A stretch of 64,000 nucleotides of DNA from JAPSGM01 sp036258735. GTDB taxonomy: Bacteria > Chloroflexota > Limnocylindria > QHBO01. Each line of letters starts with the position of its first letter. The stretch's first letter is position 1. Location: assembly GCA_036258735.1 (NCBI GenBank), contig DATADC010000073.1:1-64000 (forward strand), read 5' to 3'. The position numbers and the translations under genes are program-made. A model generated the notes under the pieces. That model was not told the DNA's origin. It was given only the letters and a program-made list of their open reading frames with translations, and searched no databases. Of this stretch, positions 40,327 through 49,632 are shown in pieces.

Positions 40327-42138
40327 CTACGACGCCTCGTTCATGCGGAGCACCGCCAGGAAGGCCTCCTGCGGGATCTCGACCGAGCCGATGCGCTTCA
40401 TCCGCTGCTTGCCCTCCCGCTGCTTCTCGAGGAGCTTGCGCTTGCGCGTGACATCTCCCCCGTAGCACTTGGCGAGCACGTTCTTGCGCATGGCCCGGAT
40501 CGTCTCGCGGCTGATGATATGCGAGCCGATGGCGGCCTGGACCGGGACCTCGAACATCTGGCGCGGGATCAGCTCGGTCAGCTTCTCGACCAGCGCCTTG
40601 CCCTGCCGGTAGGCGTTTGACCGATGAACGATCAACGACAGCGCATCCACCGGCTCCCCGTTGACGAGGACCTCCAGCTTCACCAGGTCACCGGGGCGGT
40701 AGCCGATGTAGTGGTAGTCCAGGCTGGCGTACCCGGACGAGCGGCTCTTGAGCTGGTCGTAGAAGTCGATGATCAGCTCGCCCAGCGGCATCTCGAGGTG
40801 CAGGTTCACGCGCCTGGGGTCGAGGTACTCCATCGTCTTGAACTCGGCGCGCCGTCCGGTGGCGAGCTCCATGATGGGCCCGATGTAGTCGGTGGGCGTG
40901 ATGACCTGCACCGAGACCCACGGCTCGCTGATCTGCTCGATCTCGCCGGACTCCGGCATCTGGGCCGGGTTGTCCACCGCCACCTCGTCCGCCCGGTGGT
41001 GGGTTTTCACCCGGTACTCCACGCTGGGGGCCGACGCGATGAGGCCCAGGTCGAACTCGCGCTCCAGGCGCTCCTGGACGATCTCCATGTGCAGCATCCC
41101 AAGAAAGCCGCAACGAAAACCGAACCCAAGCGCCACGCTCGACTCGGGCTCGTACACGAAGCTGGCGTCGTTGAGGTGGAGCTTGTCGAGCGCGTCGCGC
41201 AGCAGCGGGTACTCGTCGCCGCGCATGGGGTAGATGCCGGCGAAGACCAGCGGCAGTGCCTGCTTGTAGCCGGGGAGCGGGTCGGGCGCGGGGCGGTCGC
41301 CATCAGTCAGGGTGTCGCCCACGCGCGCGTCGGCGATGCTCTTCAGGCCGGATGCGACGTAGCCAACCTCGCCGGCGGTGAGGCTTCGGGTGGGAACTGG
41401 CTGAGGCCGAAAATAGCCGAGCTCCAGGATCTCGCTTCGCGCGTCGGTGGCCATGAAGCGAACGCGCTCGTGGTCGTGGAGCGTCCCGTTCGCCACTCGG
41501 ACGTAGGCCACCACGCCCTTGTACGGGTCGTAGTGACTGTCGAAGACGAGCGCCTGGAGCGGCGCTCGGGAGTCGCCACGCGGCGACGGGACGCGCGTCA
41601 CGATAGCCTCCAGGATCTCGGACACGCCCACGCCGTCCTTTGCGGAGGCCAGGATGACCTCCTCGCGCGGGATGGCGAGGGTGTCCTCCAGCTCGGCGAC
41701 GACCAGCTCCGGATCGGCGCTGGGCAGGTCGATCTTGTTGACCACCGGGATGATGACCAGGTCCTGCTGCATGGCCAGGTGGACGTTGGCCAGCGTCTGC
41801 GCCTCGATCCCCTGGCTTGCGTCCACCACCAGGATCGCGCCCTCGCAGGCCTGCAGCGACCGGCTCACCTCGTAGCTGAAGTCGACGTGGCCCGGCGTGT
41901 CGATCAGGTTGAGCGCGTAGGTGTGCCCGTCCGGCGCCTCGTAGTGCAGCCGCACCGCTCGGGCCTTGATGGTGATGCCCTTCTCGCGCTCGAGCTCCAT
42001 GGAGTCGAGCACCTGGGAGGTCATCAGTCGCCGCTCGATGGTGTGCGTGGCCTCCAGCAGGCGGTCGGCCAGCGTGGACTTGCCGTGGTCGATGTGCGCG
42101 ACGATGCTGAAGTTGCGGATTCGCTCCAGCGGGATCAC
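40327..42138 (-). CDS. lepA: Elongation factor 4 (LepA)
   Basis: Ribosome-bound GTPase that acts in initiation/back-translocation and subunit biogenesis. The 603-residue protein has the G1 loop AHIDHGKSTLADRL, DTPGHVDFSYE, VVNKIDLP, and the LepA-specific end GDVTRKRKLLEKQREGKQRMK. Length and domain order are normal. The GTG start lies 7 bases below TAGACT with no ribosome-binding site. Confidence 0.99.
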   Translation of the reverse strand: MIPLERIRNFSIVAHIDHGKSTLADRLLEATHTIERRLMTSQVLDSMELEREKGITIKARAVRLHYEAPDGHTYALNLIDTPGHVDFSYEVSRSLQACEGAILVVDASQGIEAQTLANVHLAMQQDLVIIPVVNKIDLPSADPELVVAELEDTLAIPREEVILASAKDGVGVSEILEAIVTRVPSPRGDSRAPLQALVFDSHYDPYKGVVAYVRVANGTLHDHERVRFMATDARSEILELGYFRPQPVPTRSLTAGEVGYVASGLKSIADARVGDTLTDGDRPAPDPLPGYKQALPLVFAGIYPMRGDEYPLLRDALDKLHLNDASFVYEPESSVALGFGFRCGFLGMLHMEIVQERLEREFDLGLIASAPSVEYRVKTHHRADEVAVDNPAQMPESGEIEQISEPWVSVQVITPTDYIGPIMELATGRRAEFKTMEYLDPRRVNLHLEMPLGELIIDFYDQLKSRSSGYASLDYHYIGYRPGDLVKLEVLVNGEPVDALSLIVHRSNAYRQGKALVEKLTELIPRQMFEVPVQAAIGSHIISRETIRAMRKNVLAKCYGGDVTRKRKLLEKQREGKQRMKRIGSVEIPQEAFLAVLRMNEAS

Positions 42139-42145
42139 GTGCCCG

Positions 42146-42151
42146 AGTCTA
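42146..42151 (-). promoter_or_regulatory. Candidate -10 box TAGACT of lepA, leaderless
   Basis: TAGACT lies 7 bases before the lepA GTG. Confidence 0.45.
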
Positions 42152-42168
42152 CGGGGCGCGCCTGGCGC

Positions 42169-43992
42169 TCAGCCGCGGGGCCCCACCTCGGTGATGCCGT
42201 TTACCGTGCGGTAGGTGCTGTGCCACACGTCCTGGTGGAGCAGGTTCCCGTCCGCGTCGCGCACCCAGCGGGTCACGACGGCGTTGAAGCCGTCGTGCGG
42301 GTACTCGACGATCCGGCTGGTTCCCGGCGCCAGGCTGGGATTGACCACCGTCGTCCAGACCGCCGTGCCGTGGTTTGAGGTGACCGGGTCCGACAGCTCC
42401 ACCGTGCGGCCGTCCGGCACGCCCCAGATGTCGAACCGCACCCAGCCGTTGCCGGTGTAGGAGCGGATGACGACCGGATTGGCAGTGTCGTTGCGGAAGG
42501 TCATGTCGGTCACCCACGTGTCGGTCTTGAACACCGTGGCGTCCAGGCCCACCGGGTAGCGCTCGATGTAGTAGCTGTGGTTGATCCGTTCACCGATCTC
42601 GAGCCCCGAGCGCATGGCGGCGTTGAAGAGGGTCGTGGAGGTCGAGCAGATACCACCCGCCAGCGCGCCGTTTGGCACGCTGCGGCCGCCGATGATGGCG
42701 CCGCCGTAACCGTACCCCCGCTCCACCGTGACCGGGCCGATATCGTTCCAGAAGCTGAACCACTCGCCCGGGGCGACCACGTGGCCATCCAGGTCCCAGG
42801 CCGGGATGTGGATATTCGCGTTCCAGAAGTTGCCCTCGCCCGGGTCGTAGTCCGTCCTCCAGGTGCCGAGGACCCTCATCCTCGGCGCGGCGGCCTGTGC
42901 GGCCTGGGTCGTCAGCGCCGGCGCACTGGTCGTCACAGCCAGCGGCACCGCCCGCCGAGCCGCTCCTGCCCCGCGCTCGCGCAGCACGTCGGCCACGGCG
43001 CGGACGCTGGCGCGCACGTCGAGCTCTTGGCCGTTCACCGCGGGCACCACGCCCGTGATGCCACCGGAGCCCCACTCGTACGCCGCGTCCTGCGGCGCCC
43101 GGGCGACCGCCGGAGCCAGGGGCCGGACCATGCGGCCGATGGCTTGCTCGTTGAGGCGCACGCTGACCGAGCCGCTCGCTTCCTCGAAGCTGATCAGGTC
43201 CGCCAGCCGAGCTGTCCCGATGCGGTATGCCTCGTCGCCGGCTCGAAGGGTCAGTGGGGCGCCGGCGATGGCGTTGGCCTCGTCGGCGGCGTCTGCCGCC
43301 TCATCGGTCGTGATCTCGGGACGGATGGTCTGGGTCGGAACCGAGATCGTGACCTGGCTCGCCGTCGTGGCGGTGGAGCTCAGAAGCTGCGAGCGGAGGG
43401 ATTCGACGTCGAGTTGCGACCCGGTCACCGCCTCTTCGACCGCGAAGCCCTCGCCCGCTTCGTAGCTGATCGCCGCGTCCGAGGCCTCCGCCTCGAAGCG
43501 GTCCACGATCTGGGCAACCACGGTTTCGACGCCGGAGCCGCCCTCGGTGCTGACGACCACCGGCACGCTGGCAGGCACGGCGAGCACCCGCAGGCGCGCC
43601 ACGGCGTCGGAGACGAGGTCGCCGCTGCGCGCCACCCCGTAGGCGGACGAGATCATGGCGTCCACGTCGTACGAGCGGCCAAGCTCCGCGAACCGCACCT
43701 CAACGCTGGCACCACCAACCTCCACCACCACGCTGCCCTCGGCCAGCGACGGGAGCGCAGCCAGTAGCCGCTGGCCCGCTGCGCCGCGATCCAGGCCGCC
43801 AATCTCGACGCCGGCGACGCGGACGCCGGGCATGACCCTGCCGGTGTTCATCACGCTCACCGCGATGGAGGCCGTGGCCACGATCATGATGCCGGCCGCC
43901 AGCGTGGCCAGGAAGCCCAGCAGGAAACCACGGCGCGGCGAGCCAGGCGCCAACAGGGTCGCGGGGCGGGCGAGGGCGGTGAGGGTGGTCAT
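42169..43992 (-). CDS. VanW-family protein with peptidoglycan-binding domains
   Basis: A 607-residue secreted or membrane-anchored protein. One membrane helix (about 22-50) is followed by two PG_binding_4-like modules (about 55-170 and 230-310), a linker, and the VanW domain (about 375-520) with FWNDIGPVTVERGYGYGGA and GGICSTSTTLFNAAMRSG. Such proteins are common in Gram-positive-type envelopes; the name comes from vancomycin clusters but a direct resistance role is not implied. GGGAGG lies about seven bases before the ATG. Confidence 0.9.
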   Translation of the reverse strand: MTTLTALARPATLLAPGSPRRGFLLGFLATLAAGIMIVATASIAVSVMNTGRVMPGVRVAGVEIGGLDRGAAGQRLLAALPSLAEGSVVVEVGGASVEVRFAELGRSYDVDAMISSAYGVARSGDLVSDAVARLRVLAVPASVPVVVSTEGGSGVETVVAQIVDRFEAEASDAAISYEAGEGFAVEEAVTGSQLDVESLRSQLLSSTATTASQVTISVPTQTIRPEITTDEAADAADEANAIAGAPLTLRAGDEAYRIGTARLADLISFEEASGSVSVRLNEQAIGRMVRPLAPAVARAPQDAAYEWGSGGITGVVPAVNGQELDVRASVRAVADVLRERGAGAARRAVPLAVTTSAPALTTQAAQAAAPRMRVLGTWRTDYDPGEGNFWNANIHIPAWDLDGHVVAPGEWFSFWNDIGPVTVERGYGYGGAIIGGRSVPNGALAGGICSTSTTLFNAAMRSGLEIGERINHSYYIERYPVGLDATVFKTDTWVTDMTFRNDTANPVVIRSYTGNGWVRFDIWGVPDGRTVELSDPVTSNHGTAVWTTVVNPSLAPGTSRIVEYPHDGFNAVVTRWVRDADGNLLHQDVWHSTYRTVNGITEVGPRG

Positions 43993-44117
43993 GTTCCTCC
44001 CAGAGACGCCAATTTCGGGCGTCGCGTTCCAACGGCCGAGGGCAAAGCGGCCGCGCCGGGCGCATTGTCCCCGCTCGGCGGGCGCTTGTCGAGTCGGAGC
44101 GCTGACCCGGCCGGTGC

Positions 44118-44123
44118 TATACT
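44118..44123 (+). promoter_or_regulatory. Candidate -10 box TATACT of rpsT
   Basis: TATACT followed by CCC lies about 72 bases before the rpsT start, giving a leader of about 65 bases. That is long enough for translational feedback by S20, which is known in other bacteria but not shown here. Confidence 0.4.
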
Positions 44124-44195
44124 CCCGGCTCCGATGCGCCGCACGCCGGCGTTCGTTTCGTTTCCACCCCTGTCATCCACTCTCGAGGGTCGTCC

Positions 44196-44726
44196 GTGGC
44201 AAGAAAGGCTCGCACCTGGAAGGGGGCTCGGACCCCGCAGGCGCTCAAGCGCGTCCGCCAGGAGGAGCGCCGTCGCACCGTCAACCGCCGCACCCGCAGC
44301 GAGACCAAGACGCTGGTCCAGCGCGCGACCGGCATCGCGCTGGGCCGCAGCGAGGGCGACGGGCCGGCGGCGGTGACTGCCGCCATCGCGGCGCTCGACA
44401 AGGCCGCCGAGAAGGGCATCATCCACCCGAACAACGCCGCTCGCCGCAAGAGCCGGCTGATGGCCAAGGCCAACGCCGCGCACCTGCTGGACGGGGCACA
44501 GGCGGAGGCGGCAGCGCCGAGGAAGAAGACCGCGGCCACGAAGACGGCGCAGCGCAAGAAGGTCCAGGCCGCCAAGGCGTCCAAGGCCGCCGCAGCGCGA
44601 GCCGGCGACCGCCCGCGCACCGCAGCCGGCAAGGCGAAGGTGGCCGTGACGCGCGCCACGCGAGAGTCGGCAGCCGCTCGCCGCCGGGCCAAGACCTCCG
44701 AGGAGGAGAGCTCAGCCGAGTCCTGA
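44196..44726 (+). CDS. rpsT: 30S ribosomal protein S20 with long C-terminal extension
   Basis: Primary 16S rRNA-binding protein. Residues 1-95 are the S20 core (basic helix with KRVRQEERRRTVNRRTRSETKT-like segment and KGIIHPNNAARRKSRLM). Beyond that, about 80 residues of Lys/Ala/Arg-rich low-complexity sequence double the normal length (176 instead of about 88). The extension resembles nucleic-acid-binding tails on histone-like proteins. GTG start with GAGGG six bases upstream. Its last 15 bp overlap the convergent eno gene. Confidence 0.93.
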   Translation: MARKARTWKGARTPQALKRVRQEERRRTVNRRTRSETKTLVQRATGIALGRSEGDGPAAVTAAIAALDKAAEKGIIHPNNAARRKSRLMAKANAAHLLDGAQAEAAAPRKKTAATKTAQRKKVQAAKASKAAAARAGDRPRTAAGKAKVAVTRATRESAAARRRAKTSEEESSAES

Positions 44727-46004
44727 ACCGGCGAAGGCCCGGCCGCCGGGATACTCCGCCGCGTCCGCCAGCTCCTCCTCGATGCGCAGCAGGCGGTTGT
44801 ATTTGGCGATCCGCTCGGAACGACTGACCGAGCCGGTCTTGATCTGACCCGCGTTGAGCGCCACGGCCAGGTCGGCGATTGTGGTGTCCTCGGTTTCGCC
44901 GGAGCGGTGGCTGATGATCGCCGTCCAGCCGGCGCGATGCGCCATCTCCACCGCTTCTACCGCCTCGGTTAGCGTGCCGATCTGGTTGACCTTGACGAGG
45001 ATGCTGTTCGCCGTCCGTGCCTCGATGGCGCGCGCCAGGCGCCGGGTATTGGTGACCAGCAGGTCGTCGCCCACCAGCTGCAGCCGATGGCCAAGCCGGC
45101 GCGTCAGCTCAGCCCAGCCCTCCCAGTCGTCCTCGGCCAGGCCGTCCTCCAGGCTGACGATCGGGTAGCGCTCGGCCCAGCCCTCCCACAGGCCGATGAG
45201 CTCCTCGGACGAGAGGCCACGCCCCTCGCGGGCCAGCGTGTAGGTGGCATCCCCGTACAGCTCGCTCGTCGCCGGATCCAGGGCGACCGCCACCTGGTCG
45301 CCGGGCGCGTAGCCGGCGCGCTCGATGGCCTCGATCACCAGCGCGATGGCTTGCTCGTTCGAGTCCAGGCTGGGCGCATATCCGCCCTCGTCACCGACGG
45401 TCGTGGGCAACCGACGCTCGTGGAGGAGGGCGCCGAGGGCGTGGAACGTCTCGGACGCCCAGCGCAGCGCCTCGCGGAACGACGGGGCGCCGACCGGCGC
45501 GATCATGAACTCCTGGAAGTCCGTGCTGTCTACGGCGTGCTTGCCACCGTTGAGGATGTTGACGAGCGGCACGGGCAGCGTCCGGGCGCCGGTGCCGCCC
45601 AGGTAGCGGTACAGCGGCAGGCCCAGTGCATCGGCGGCTGCGTGCGCGGCGGCCAGCGATACGCCGAGCAGTGCGTTGGCGCCCAGCCGGGCCTTGTTCG
45701 GCGTGCCATCCAGCGCCACCAGCAGGCGGTCCAGCGTGACCTGGTCGACGGCGTCGCTTCCGACCACCTCGCCGCGAATCGCCTCGTTCACGTGCCGAAC
45801 GGCGGTGAGCACGCCCTTGCCGCCGTAACGCTCGCGGTCGCCGTCGCGCAGCTCCACCGCCTCGTGAGCGCCGGTCGAGGCTCCCGACGGCACGATGGCA
45901 CTCCCCACCGCGCCACCGTCCAGGAAGACCTCCACCTCGACGGTGGGGTTGCCGCGCGAGTCGAGCACCTCGCGGGCGATCACGTCCTCGATGATGGTCG
46001 TCAT
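44712..46004 (-). CDS. eno: Enolase
   Basis: Converts 2-phosphoglycerate to phosphoenolpyruvate. The 430-residue protein has REVLDSRGNPTVEVEV, PSGASTGAHEAVELRDGD, catalytic and Mg-binding ALDPATSELY, SLEDGLAEDDWEG, QLVGDDLLVTN and SHRSGETEDTTIAD. The ATG overlaps the pgk stop as ATGA; the upstream frame is the pgk shadow. It is the last gene of ROK-gap-pgk-eno. Confidence 0.99.
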   Translation of the reverse strand: MTTIIEDVIAREVLDSRGNPTVEVEVFLDGGAVGSAIVPSGASTGAHEAVELRDGDRERYGGKGVLTAVRHVNEAIRGEVVGSDAVDQVTLDRLLVALDGTPNKARLGANALLGVSLAAAHAAADALGLPLYRYLGGTGARTLPVPLVNILNGGKHAVDSTDFQEFMIAPVGAPSFREALRWASETFHALGALLHERRLPTTVGDEGGYAPSLDSNEQAIALVIEAIERAGYAPGDQVAVALDPATSELYGDATYTLAREGRGLSSEELIGLWEGWAERYPIVSLEDGLAEDDWEGWAELTRRLGHRLQLVGDDLLVTNTRRLARAIEARTANSILVKVNQIGTLTEAVEAVEMAHRAGWTAIISHRSGETEDTTIADLAVALNAGQIKTGSVSRSERIAKYNRLLRIEEELADAAEYPGGRAFAGSGLG

Positions 46005-47209
46005 GCGGGCACCGGATCGTCCGCGTCGAGGAGCGCGGCGACGCCGGGTAGCGTCTTGCCCTCGACGAACTCGAGCGAGGCGCCGCCGCCGGTGCTGACG
46101 TGGCTCATCGTGTCCATCAGGCCCAGCTGCTCGACCGCCGCCACCGAGTCGCCGCCGCCGACCACCGTGACCACTCCCTGGGCCGTGCGGCCCGCGACGT
46201 AGCGAGCGATGGCGTTCGTGCCCTCCGCGAACGGCGCGATCTCGAAGACGCCCATCGGCCCGTTCCAAAAGATGGTCTTCGCCTTCTCCAGGTGCGCGGT
46301 GTAGGCCGCGACAGTGTCGGGACCGACGTCCACGATGCTCCAGTCCTTGGGCACCTCGCCCACCGGGACGACCTGGCGCTGGGATCGCGGATGCACCTGG
46401 GCGGCGATCAACGCATCGGTCGGGAGCATGAAGCGCACCCGCTTGCGCCGGGCCTCCTGCATGATGCGGGCGGCGTTGTCGAGCTGCTCAGGCTCGACCA
46501 GGCTCTTGCCCAGGGCGAACCCCTTGGCGGCGAGGAACGTGTTGGCCATGCCGCCGCCCACCAGGATCGCCTGGCACCGCGACAGCAACGACTCGAGGAC
46601 CTCGAGCTTGCCGGATACCTTGGCGCCGCCGATGACGGTATGGAACGGCTTGGCGGGCTTCTCCATCAGCCGGGACAAGGCCGAGACCTCCCGTTCCATG
46701 AGCAGGCCGGCCACCGCGGGCAGGTGGCGCGCGATGCCCTCGGTGGAGGCGTGAGCCCGGTGCGCCGAGCCGAAGGCGTCGTTGACGTAGACGTCGGCCA
46801 TGTCGGCCAGCGCCTTGGCGAAGCCGGCGTCGTTCGCCTCCTCCTCTCCGTGGAAGCGGAGGTTCTCCAGCAGCAGCAGGTCGCCGGGGCGCAGCTTGTC
46901 GACGGCGGTCACCACACCCGGTCCCAGCGCGTCGCCGGTCATGCGCACCGGCCGTCCCAGCAGCTGGCCGAGGCGATCGGCCACCGGCTTGAGGCGCAGG
47001 GCATCGTTGACCTTGCCCTTTGGTCGACCCAGGTGGCTGGCCAGAACCACGGCCGCGCCGTGCTCGAGCAGGTACACCAGGGTGGGCAGGCTGGCCCGGA
47101 TGCGCGTGTCGTCGGTGATCTTGCCGTCGTCCAGCGGCACGTTGAGGTCCGCGCGCAGGAACACGCGCTTGCCGCGGACGTCGATGTCGCGAACGGTCTT
47201 CTTGTTCAC
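46001..47209 (-). CDS. pgk: Phosphoglycerate kinase
   Basis: Makes ATP from 1,3-bisphosphoglycerate. The 402-residue protein has VFLRADLNVPLDDGKITDD, ASHLGRPKGK, LLENLRFHGEEE, GGAKVSGKLEVL and VVGGGDSVAAV, all typical. The GTG start shares one base with the gap stop (TAGTG). A large upstream open frame is gap in another frame. Confidence 0.98.
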   Translation of the reverse strand: MNKKTVRDIDVRGKRVFLRADLNVPLDDGKITDDTRIRASLPTLVYLLEHGAAVVLASHLGRPKGKVNDALRLKPVADRLGQLLGRPVRMTGDALGPGVVTAVDKLRPGDLLLLENLRFHGEEEANDAGFAKALADMADVYVNDAFGSAHRAHASTEGIARHLPAVAGLLMEREVSALSRLMEKPAKPFHTVIGGAKVSGKLEVLESLLSRCQAILVGGGMANTFLAAKGFALGKSLVEPEQLDNAARIMQEARRKRVRFMLPTDALIAAQVHPRSQRQVVPVGEVPKDWSIVDVGPDTVAAYTAHLEKAKTIFWNGPMGVFEIAPFAEGTNAIARYVAGRTAQGVVTVVGGGDSVAAVEQLGLMDTMSHVSTGGGASLEFVEGKTLPGVAALLDADDPVPA

Positions 47210-48216
47210 TACAGGCGATCGGCCAGATACTTGGCCAGGTCGGCGACCCTGCAGCTGTAGCCCCACTCGTTGTCGTACCAGGCGATCACCTTGAGCAGGT
47301 TCTGGCCGGTCACCATGGTCGAGGCGGCGTCCACGATGCTGGACCGCTCGTCGCCCTTGAAGTCCATGCTGACTAGCTGCTCCTCGGTGTAGCACAGCAG
47401 CCCCTGCATCGGTCCATCCGCCGCCTCGCGCAGCGCCTGGTTGGCGGACTCGGCGGTCACCGCCCGCGACGTGACCGCCACGAAGTCGATCACGCTCACC
47501 GTGGCGGTGGGCACGCGCAGGCTGAAGCCGTCGAACTTGCCCTTCAGCTGGGGGATGACCAGGGACAGCGCCTTGGCCGCGCCGGTGGTGGTCGGGATGA
47601 TGTTCTGCCCGGCGCTTCGTGCGCGGCGCAGGTCCTTGTGGAAGACGTCGAGCACGTTCTGGTCGTTGGTGTAGCTGTGCACGGTCGTCATCAGCCCATG
47701 CTCGATGCCGAACGTGTCGAAGATGACCTTGGCTGGGAGGGCCAGCCCGTTGGTGGTGCACGAGGCATTGCTGACGATGTGGTGCCGCTCGGGGTCGTAG
47801 ACGGCCTCGTTGACACCCAGCACCAGCGTGACGTCCTCGTTCTTAGCCGGCGCGCTGATGATGACCTTGCGTGCGCCGGCCTCCCGATGCGCCGCGGCCT
47901 TGGTCGCGTCGGTGAAGATGCCGGTGGACTCGACGACGATGTCCACCCCCAGGTCGCCCCACGGAAGCGCGGTGGGATCCTTTTCGGAGAAGGCGCGGAT
48001 GCGGTGGCCGTCCACGGTCACGCTGTCCTCGTCCGATGAGACGTCACCGGCGTATCGGCCGTAGGTCGAGTCGTAGCGCAGCAGGTGCGCGCTGGTGGCG
48101 ACCGGCTGCAGGTCATTGATGGCCACGACCTCCAGCTCACCGCCGTGGCGCTCGAGGATGGCCTTCAGGGTCTGGCGGCCGATGCGGCCGAATCCGTTGA
48201 TGCCGATGCGAGTCAC
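47209..48216 (-). CDS. gap: Glyceraldehyde-3-phosphate dehydrogenase
   Basis: NAD-dependent phosphorylating enzyme. The 335-residue protein starts VTRIGINGFGRIGRQTLKA, has the catalytic SNASCTTNGLA and the Rossmann end WYDNEWGYSCRV. The GTG start has GGAG six to nine bases upstream within the end of the kinase gene and overlaps that gene's stop. This first-step glycolytic enzyme is followed by pgk and eno, but tpiA is missing from the cluster. Confidence 0.98.
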   Translation of the reverse strand: MTRIGINGFGRIGRQTLKAILERHGGELEVVAINDLQPVATSAHLLRYDSTYGRYAGDVSSDEDSVTVDGHRIRAFSEKDPTALPWGDLGVDIVVESTGIFTDATKAAAHREAGARKVIISAPAKNEDVTLVLGVNEAVYDPERHHIVSNASCTTNGLALPAKVIFDTFGIEHGLMTTVHSYTNDQNVLDVFHKDLRRARSAGQNIIPTTTGAAKALSLVIPQLKGKFDGFSLRVPTATVSVIDFVAVTSRAVTAESANQALREAADGPMQGLLCYTEEQLVSMDFKGDERSSIVDAASTMVTGQNLLKVIAWYDNEWGYSCRVADLAKYLADRL

Positions 48217-49283
48217 ACGGGGCTCCTCATGTCTGGTTCGGAAGGTGCGAGCCGGCCTCGCCCGTAGGCTGGATCGGCGAGGCGCCGGTTGACGATGGGC
48301 AGCGACCCGAGGAGCGACACGTCGTCGCCGTGCTCGGCCCGCTCGACCCGCACGCGACGTGCCGGGATCGCGAAGGCGCGGCGCCCGATCTCCTCGCGCA
48401 CGACCTCCATCAGCTCCGGCCGGTGCACGGCAATGGCGCCGCCCATGACGAGGACCTCGGGGTTGAAGACGTTGACCAGTCCGGCGCACATGGCTCCCAC
48501 AGCGGTCCAGGCACGGGCCAGGATGGCGGAACAGGCCTCGTCGCCCTCGTCCGCTGCGCGCGCCACCAGCGCGGCGTCCACCACGTCGGCGGCGGCTGCC
48601 CCGGACGGCGCTTCGGCGGCCGCCCGCTCGGCGAGCTCGGCCAGGACGGGTGCATCGCCACTCGCCAGCGCGGCCCTGCCCTGGCGTCCGATGGCGGTGC
48701 CCGAGCCGATGGCTTCGGCGTGGCCCGGCGACCCGTCCCCACAGGCCGGCCCGTCCAGCTCGACGGTCAGGTGGCCGACCTCACCGGCGGTGCCGTCGAT
48801 ACCGATCAGCGGCCGACCGTCCACCACGATGCCGCCGCCGATGCCGGTCGAGACGGTGACGTAGATGGCGGTTGCGGTTCCGCGCGCCGCGCCGTGGCGC
48901 CACTCGGCCATGACGGCCACGTTCGTGTCGCGCTCCAGGAAGGTCGGCAGCCGCAGCGCCTGCTCGACCGCGGTGGCTAGCGGCACGTCTCGCCAGCCGG
49001 CGAGGTTCGGTGGTGCGATCACCACGCCGCGCCACGGGTCGAGCGGGCCCGGGGAGGAGATGCCGACGCCCACCGGGTCGGGAAGGCGCAGGTCGCGCGC
49101 ATCCGACAGGGCGTCCGCCGCCAGGCGGCGGATCCGTTCCACCACCGCATCCACGCCGTCCTCGTCGCGCGTATCAACCGCGCGCCGGCAGACGACGTCG
49201 AGGGCGGGGCTCACGTAGGCGCTGCGGATCCGGGTGCCGCCGAGGTCGATCGCCAGGATCGGCTGGTCGGCTGCATCATCCAC
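48213..49283 (-). CDS. ROK-family sugar kinase (glucokinase-like)
   Basis: A 356-residue kinase. The N-terminal ATP loop is AIDLGGTRIRSAYV, and ERDTNVAVMAEW holds the sugar-binding segment and catalytic Asp. The zinc motif CxCGxxGCxE of ROK proteins appears as CGDGSPGHAE, so the second and third cysteines are Asp and His. The GTG at 49283 follows TAGAAT by 8 bases; the frame upstream is not protein-like. It heads the gap-pgk-eno operon, which supports a hexose kinase rather than a repressor role; there is no DNA-binding domain. Confidence 0.9.
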   Translation of the reverse strand: MDDAADQPILAIDLGGTRIRSAYVSPALDVVCRRAVDTRDEDGVDAVVERIRRLAADALSDARDLRLPDPVGVGISSPGPLDPWRGVVIAPPNLAGWRDVPLATAVEQALRLPTFLERDTNVAVMAEWRHGAARGTATAIYVTVSTGIGGGIVVDGRPLIGIDGTAGEVGHLTVELDGPACGDGSPGHAEAIGSGTAIGRQGRAALASGDAPVLAELAERAAAEAPSGAAAADVVDAALVARAADEGDEACSAILARAWTAVGAMCAGLVNVFNPEVLVMGGAIAVHRPELMEVVREEIGRRAFAIPARRVRVERAEHGDDVSLLGSLPIVNRRLADPAYGRGRLAPSEPDMRSPV

Positions 49284-49291
49284 GAGGCCCC

Positions 49292-49297
49292 ATTCTA
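49292..49297 (-). promoter_or_regulatory. Candidate -10 box TAGAAT of the glycolytic operon, leaderless
   Basis: TAGAAT lies 8 bases before the GTG of the ROK gene and would drive the four-gene operon. Confidence 0.45.
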
Positions 49298-49445
49298 CCG
49301 CCGCTCCCCGACGGCCCCGGTCACCACCGACCGCCCGGGGCGGCCAAGTGCGACCGCGGCCGGGCGGCCGGCAGGAGTGGTTATCTGTGGAGACTGGCGG
49401 CCGGCGCGCGCATCGGCGCGGGCCGCACGGGAGCACCGCCGGCGG

Positions 49446-49589
49446 TCAGCCCCCGATCTTGAACATCTTGGTGCCGCACACCGGGCAGGTGCCCTGGGTG
49501 GCCGGCTTGCCGTTCTTCATGGTGATCTTCTGCTCGTTGGACATGTCGCGCTTCGCCTTGCACTTGACGCAGTAGGCATTGGTCGCCAT
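49446..49589 (-). CDS. DUF5679 small zinc-ribbon protein
   Basis: A 47-residue protein with two cysteine pairs (CVKC near residue 7 and CPVC near residue 39) separated by a charged segment, matching the DUF5679 zinc-ribbon family. The family function is unknown; the size recalls ribosome- or RNA polymerase-associated ribbons. The ATG at 49589 has AAGGAGG about ten bases upstream. The longer open frame has no supporting features. Confidence 0.9.
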   Translation of the reverse strand: MATNAYCVKCKAKRDMSNEQKITMKNGKPATQGTCPVCGTKMFKIGG

Positions 49590-49632
49590 CGGTAGGTAGC
49601 CTCCTTCTCCGACCGGCTCAGCCGGTATGCGG

